Below, piece by piece: positions 6,914-7,731 of a DNA stretch of 7,731 nt; within the stretch, counting starts at the first letter, position 1, and each line of letters begins with the position of its first letter. The stretch is taken from positions 1 to 7,731 of the forward strand of contig CAYUAI010000133.1 in the NCBI GenBank assembly GCA_964442745.1, read 5' to 3'. The position numbers and the translations under genes were made by a program. Under the pieces are notes generated by a model. That model had not been told where the DNA came from and did no database searches. It saw nothing but the letters and a program-made list of their open reading frames with translations. This DNA comes from CAYUAI01 sp964442745. Its GTDB lineage: Bacteria; Pseudomonadota; Gammaproteobacteria; S012-40.

Positions 6914-7006
6914 GATACCCCTCTTAAAAGGTGTTGACCTGCACAACGCGAAGGCTGTTTGAAAATAGCGATCGTCGTGAGACCCAAGCTGGTTCCTTAG
7001 CCTATT
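6914..7006 (-). promoter_or_regulatory. TetR-to-exporter spacer with ribosome binding site
   Basis: A spacer of 93 bases separates the regulator stop from the exporter start. The clear element is the Shine-Dalgarno AGAGGGG directly before the ATG at 6913. A short inverted repeat, AGGT-CAAC-ACCT, lies just upstream of it (6925-6936). I could not find a convincing -35/-10 pair, so the exporter genes may be read through from the regulator promoter, or use a promoter dependent on an activator. Confidence 0.35.
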
Positions 7007-7657
7007 TTATGACGATGGGCATTTCAATAATGAATGAATGAGCATATTTGCAATATCTTTAGTGGCTTCTTCAATCGCTAGTTTTTCCATATCGAGGCAA
7101 CTATCTAATTGGGCTTGCATGAACTTGCGGCGAATGCCTTCACCAGCCACAATAAAATTTAGACTACCCACCACCATCATGTGAACCATAAACACATTGG
7201 CTTCCCGAAAAATACCTTGTTGTTTACCCAGTGCCAAAATATCGCCGAGTATCGATCGGATCGCTGCCATATAGCTTAATGCTTCATGGGAGAGATGGGT
7301 GCCGCCTGATGCGACTTCGTGCATAATTAAATTTGCCACATACGGATAGTCATGTGCCATCACATTGCCGAGACAAATCACATACGTTCGGAGTTTTTCG
7401 ATAGGCGGGTTTTGTTGCTCCACCGCTTGTTTAACAATCTCAAAGCAAGCACGAAAGGCATCAGAGAAAACCGCATCATAAAGCGCTTCCTTGTTACCGA
7501 CCTGATAATAAAGTGTGGCTTTATTGACCCCGGCATCCGCCGCGATTTCATCCACACGTGCCCCGGAAAAACCTTTTTCAGCAAAATGCTTGGCTGCCGT
7601 CGCAAGGATTAATCCTCTGACTTTATTTGTTTTTTTTGAATTTTTTGATGAAAGCAT
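7007..7657 (-). CDS. TetR/AcrR-family transcriptional regulator
   Basis: A 216-residue regulator, within the usual 190-220 size. The N-terminal DNA-binding domain is canonical: helix 1 AAKHFAEKGF (21-30), then the helix-turn-helix SGARVDEIAADAGVNKATLYYQVGNKEALYDAVF (31-64, with the TxYYxFxxKExL-type recognition segment as LYYQVGNKEAL). The C-terminal domain (about 70-210) is helical and variable, as expected for a ligand pocket, and includes ANLIMHEVASGG (108-119) and a hydrophobic helix near 156-171. It is the first gene on this strand, followed after 93 bases by the exporter, so it probably represses the exporter/LolA-like/barrel genes and itself. The ligand is likely the exported compound or a relative, but that is inference. 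The ATG at 7657 has no obvious Shine-Dalgarno (upstream bases are CTAAATTGA), implying weak translation, which is common for repressors. The first ten codons are very A-rich. Confidence 0.92.
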   Translation of the reverse strand: MLSSKNSKKTNKVRGLILATAAKHFAEKGFSGARVDEIAADAGVNKATLYYQVGNKEALYDAVFSDAFRACFEIVKQAVEQQNPPIEKLRTYVICLGNVMAHDYPYVANLIMHEVASGGTHLSHEALSYMAAIRSILGDILALGKQQGIFREANVFMVHMMVVGSLNFIVAGEGIRRKFMQAQLDSCLDMEKLAIEEATKDIANMLIHSLLKCPSS

Positions 7658-7662
7658 TCAAT

Positions 7663-7701
7663 TTAGCGATAATTAAACTAACTATGGCGTGACCGGATTA
7701 A
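7663..7701 (-). promoter_or_regulatory. Candidate promoter and operator of the TetR gene
   Basis: Read on the - strand, TTAATC (7696-7701) lies 18 bases from TTTAAT (7672-7677), a weak -35 with a good -10 element. The -10 lies inside TTAG-N11-CTAA (7663-7681), an imperfect inverted repeat of 19 bases that could be an autoregulatory operator. The evidence is position plus weak matches only. Confidence 0.25.
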
Positions 7702-7731
7702 ATAGATACCTTTTTTAGAGGTTTTTGCCTT

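Noticed and set aside
7352..7612. Frames of 75-86 codons on both strands inside the TetR gene.
   Set aside because: They lie fully inside a canonical TetR helix-turn-helix coding region and show no recognisable protein features.
6966..7670. Shared heptamer TAGCGAT upstream of the exporter (6966-6972) and upstream of the TetR gene (7664-7670), as a possible TetR half-site.
   Set aside because: Two stretches of about 90 and 74 bases are expected to share some 7-mer by chance quite often (about 0.4 on one strand), and neither copy is part of a good palindrome.

Overview
The window looks like part of a chromosome from a moderately AT-rich Gram-negative bacterium, probably a gammaproteobacterium. 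It has an outer-membrane beta-barrel protein, periplasmic signal peptides, an RND/MMPL-type inner-membrane exporter and a membrane-anchored class III cyclase. I see no tRNA, rRNA, CRISPR array, insertion sequence or phage gene. The taxonomic guess is inference.

Layout. (1) At the left edge on the + strand is a membrane-bound adenylate cyclase. Its reading frame is open to the first base of the window, so its true start lies outside. (2) Converging on it from the - strand is a two-gene unit: a small helical protein of unknown function (1678-2031), then a DUF4332 helix-hairpin-helix protein (1218-1625). A plausible sigma70 promoter lies at 2082-2111. (3) A 258-base gap (2032-2289) holds that promoter, G-rich tracts and a strong Shine-Dalgarno sequence. 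The last leads into a possible 36-residue single-pass membrane protein on the + strand (2235-2345). (4) From 2290 to 7657, all on the - strand, is an ordered cluster: TetR regulator, RND/MMPL exporter, periplasmic LolA-like protein (PF17131 type), and DUF1302-type outer-membrane barrel. The last two genes overlap by ATGA and the preceding gap is 21 bases, so these three genes are clearly one transcription unit.

How the genes work together. Inner-membrane RND pump, soluble LolA-fold carrier and outer-membrane barrel together form the outline of an envelope-spanning route for a lipid or other hydrophobic molecule. The linked TetR protein is the likely repressor. The substrate cannot be read from the sequence.

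Main oddities. The exporter is broken. Its N-terminal half changes frame near 5966-5974, and comparison with its own C-terminal half shows that about 46 residues (TM4 with the expected GD motif, and the start of TM5) are missing. It is therefore annotated as a pseudogene in two pieces, unless the assembly is wrong. The barrel protein carries three copies of a short acidic motif (consensus ELMQGFED) just after its signal peptide. A fourth, closely similar copy lies in the periplasmic domain of the exporter, which suggests a docking motif.
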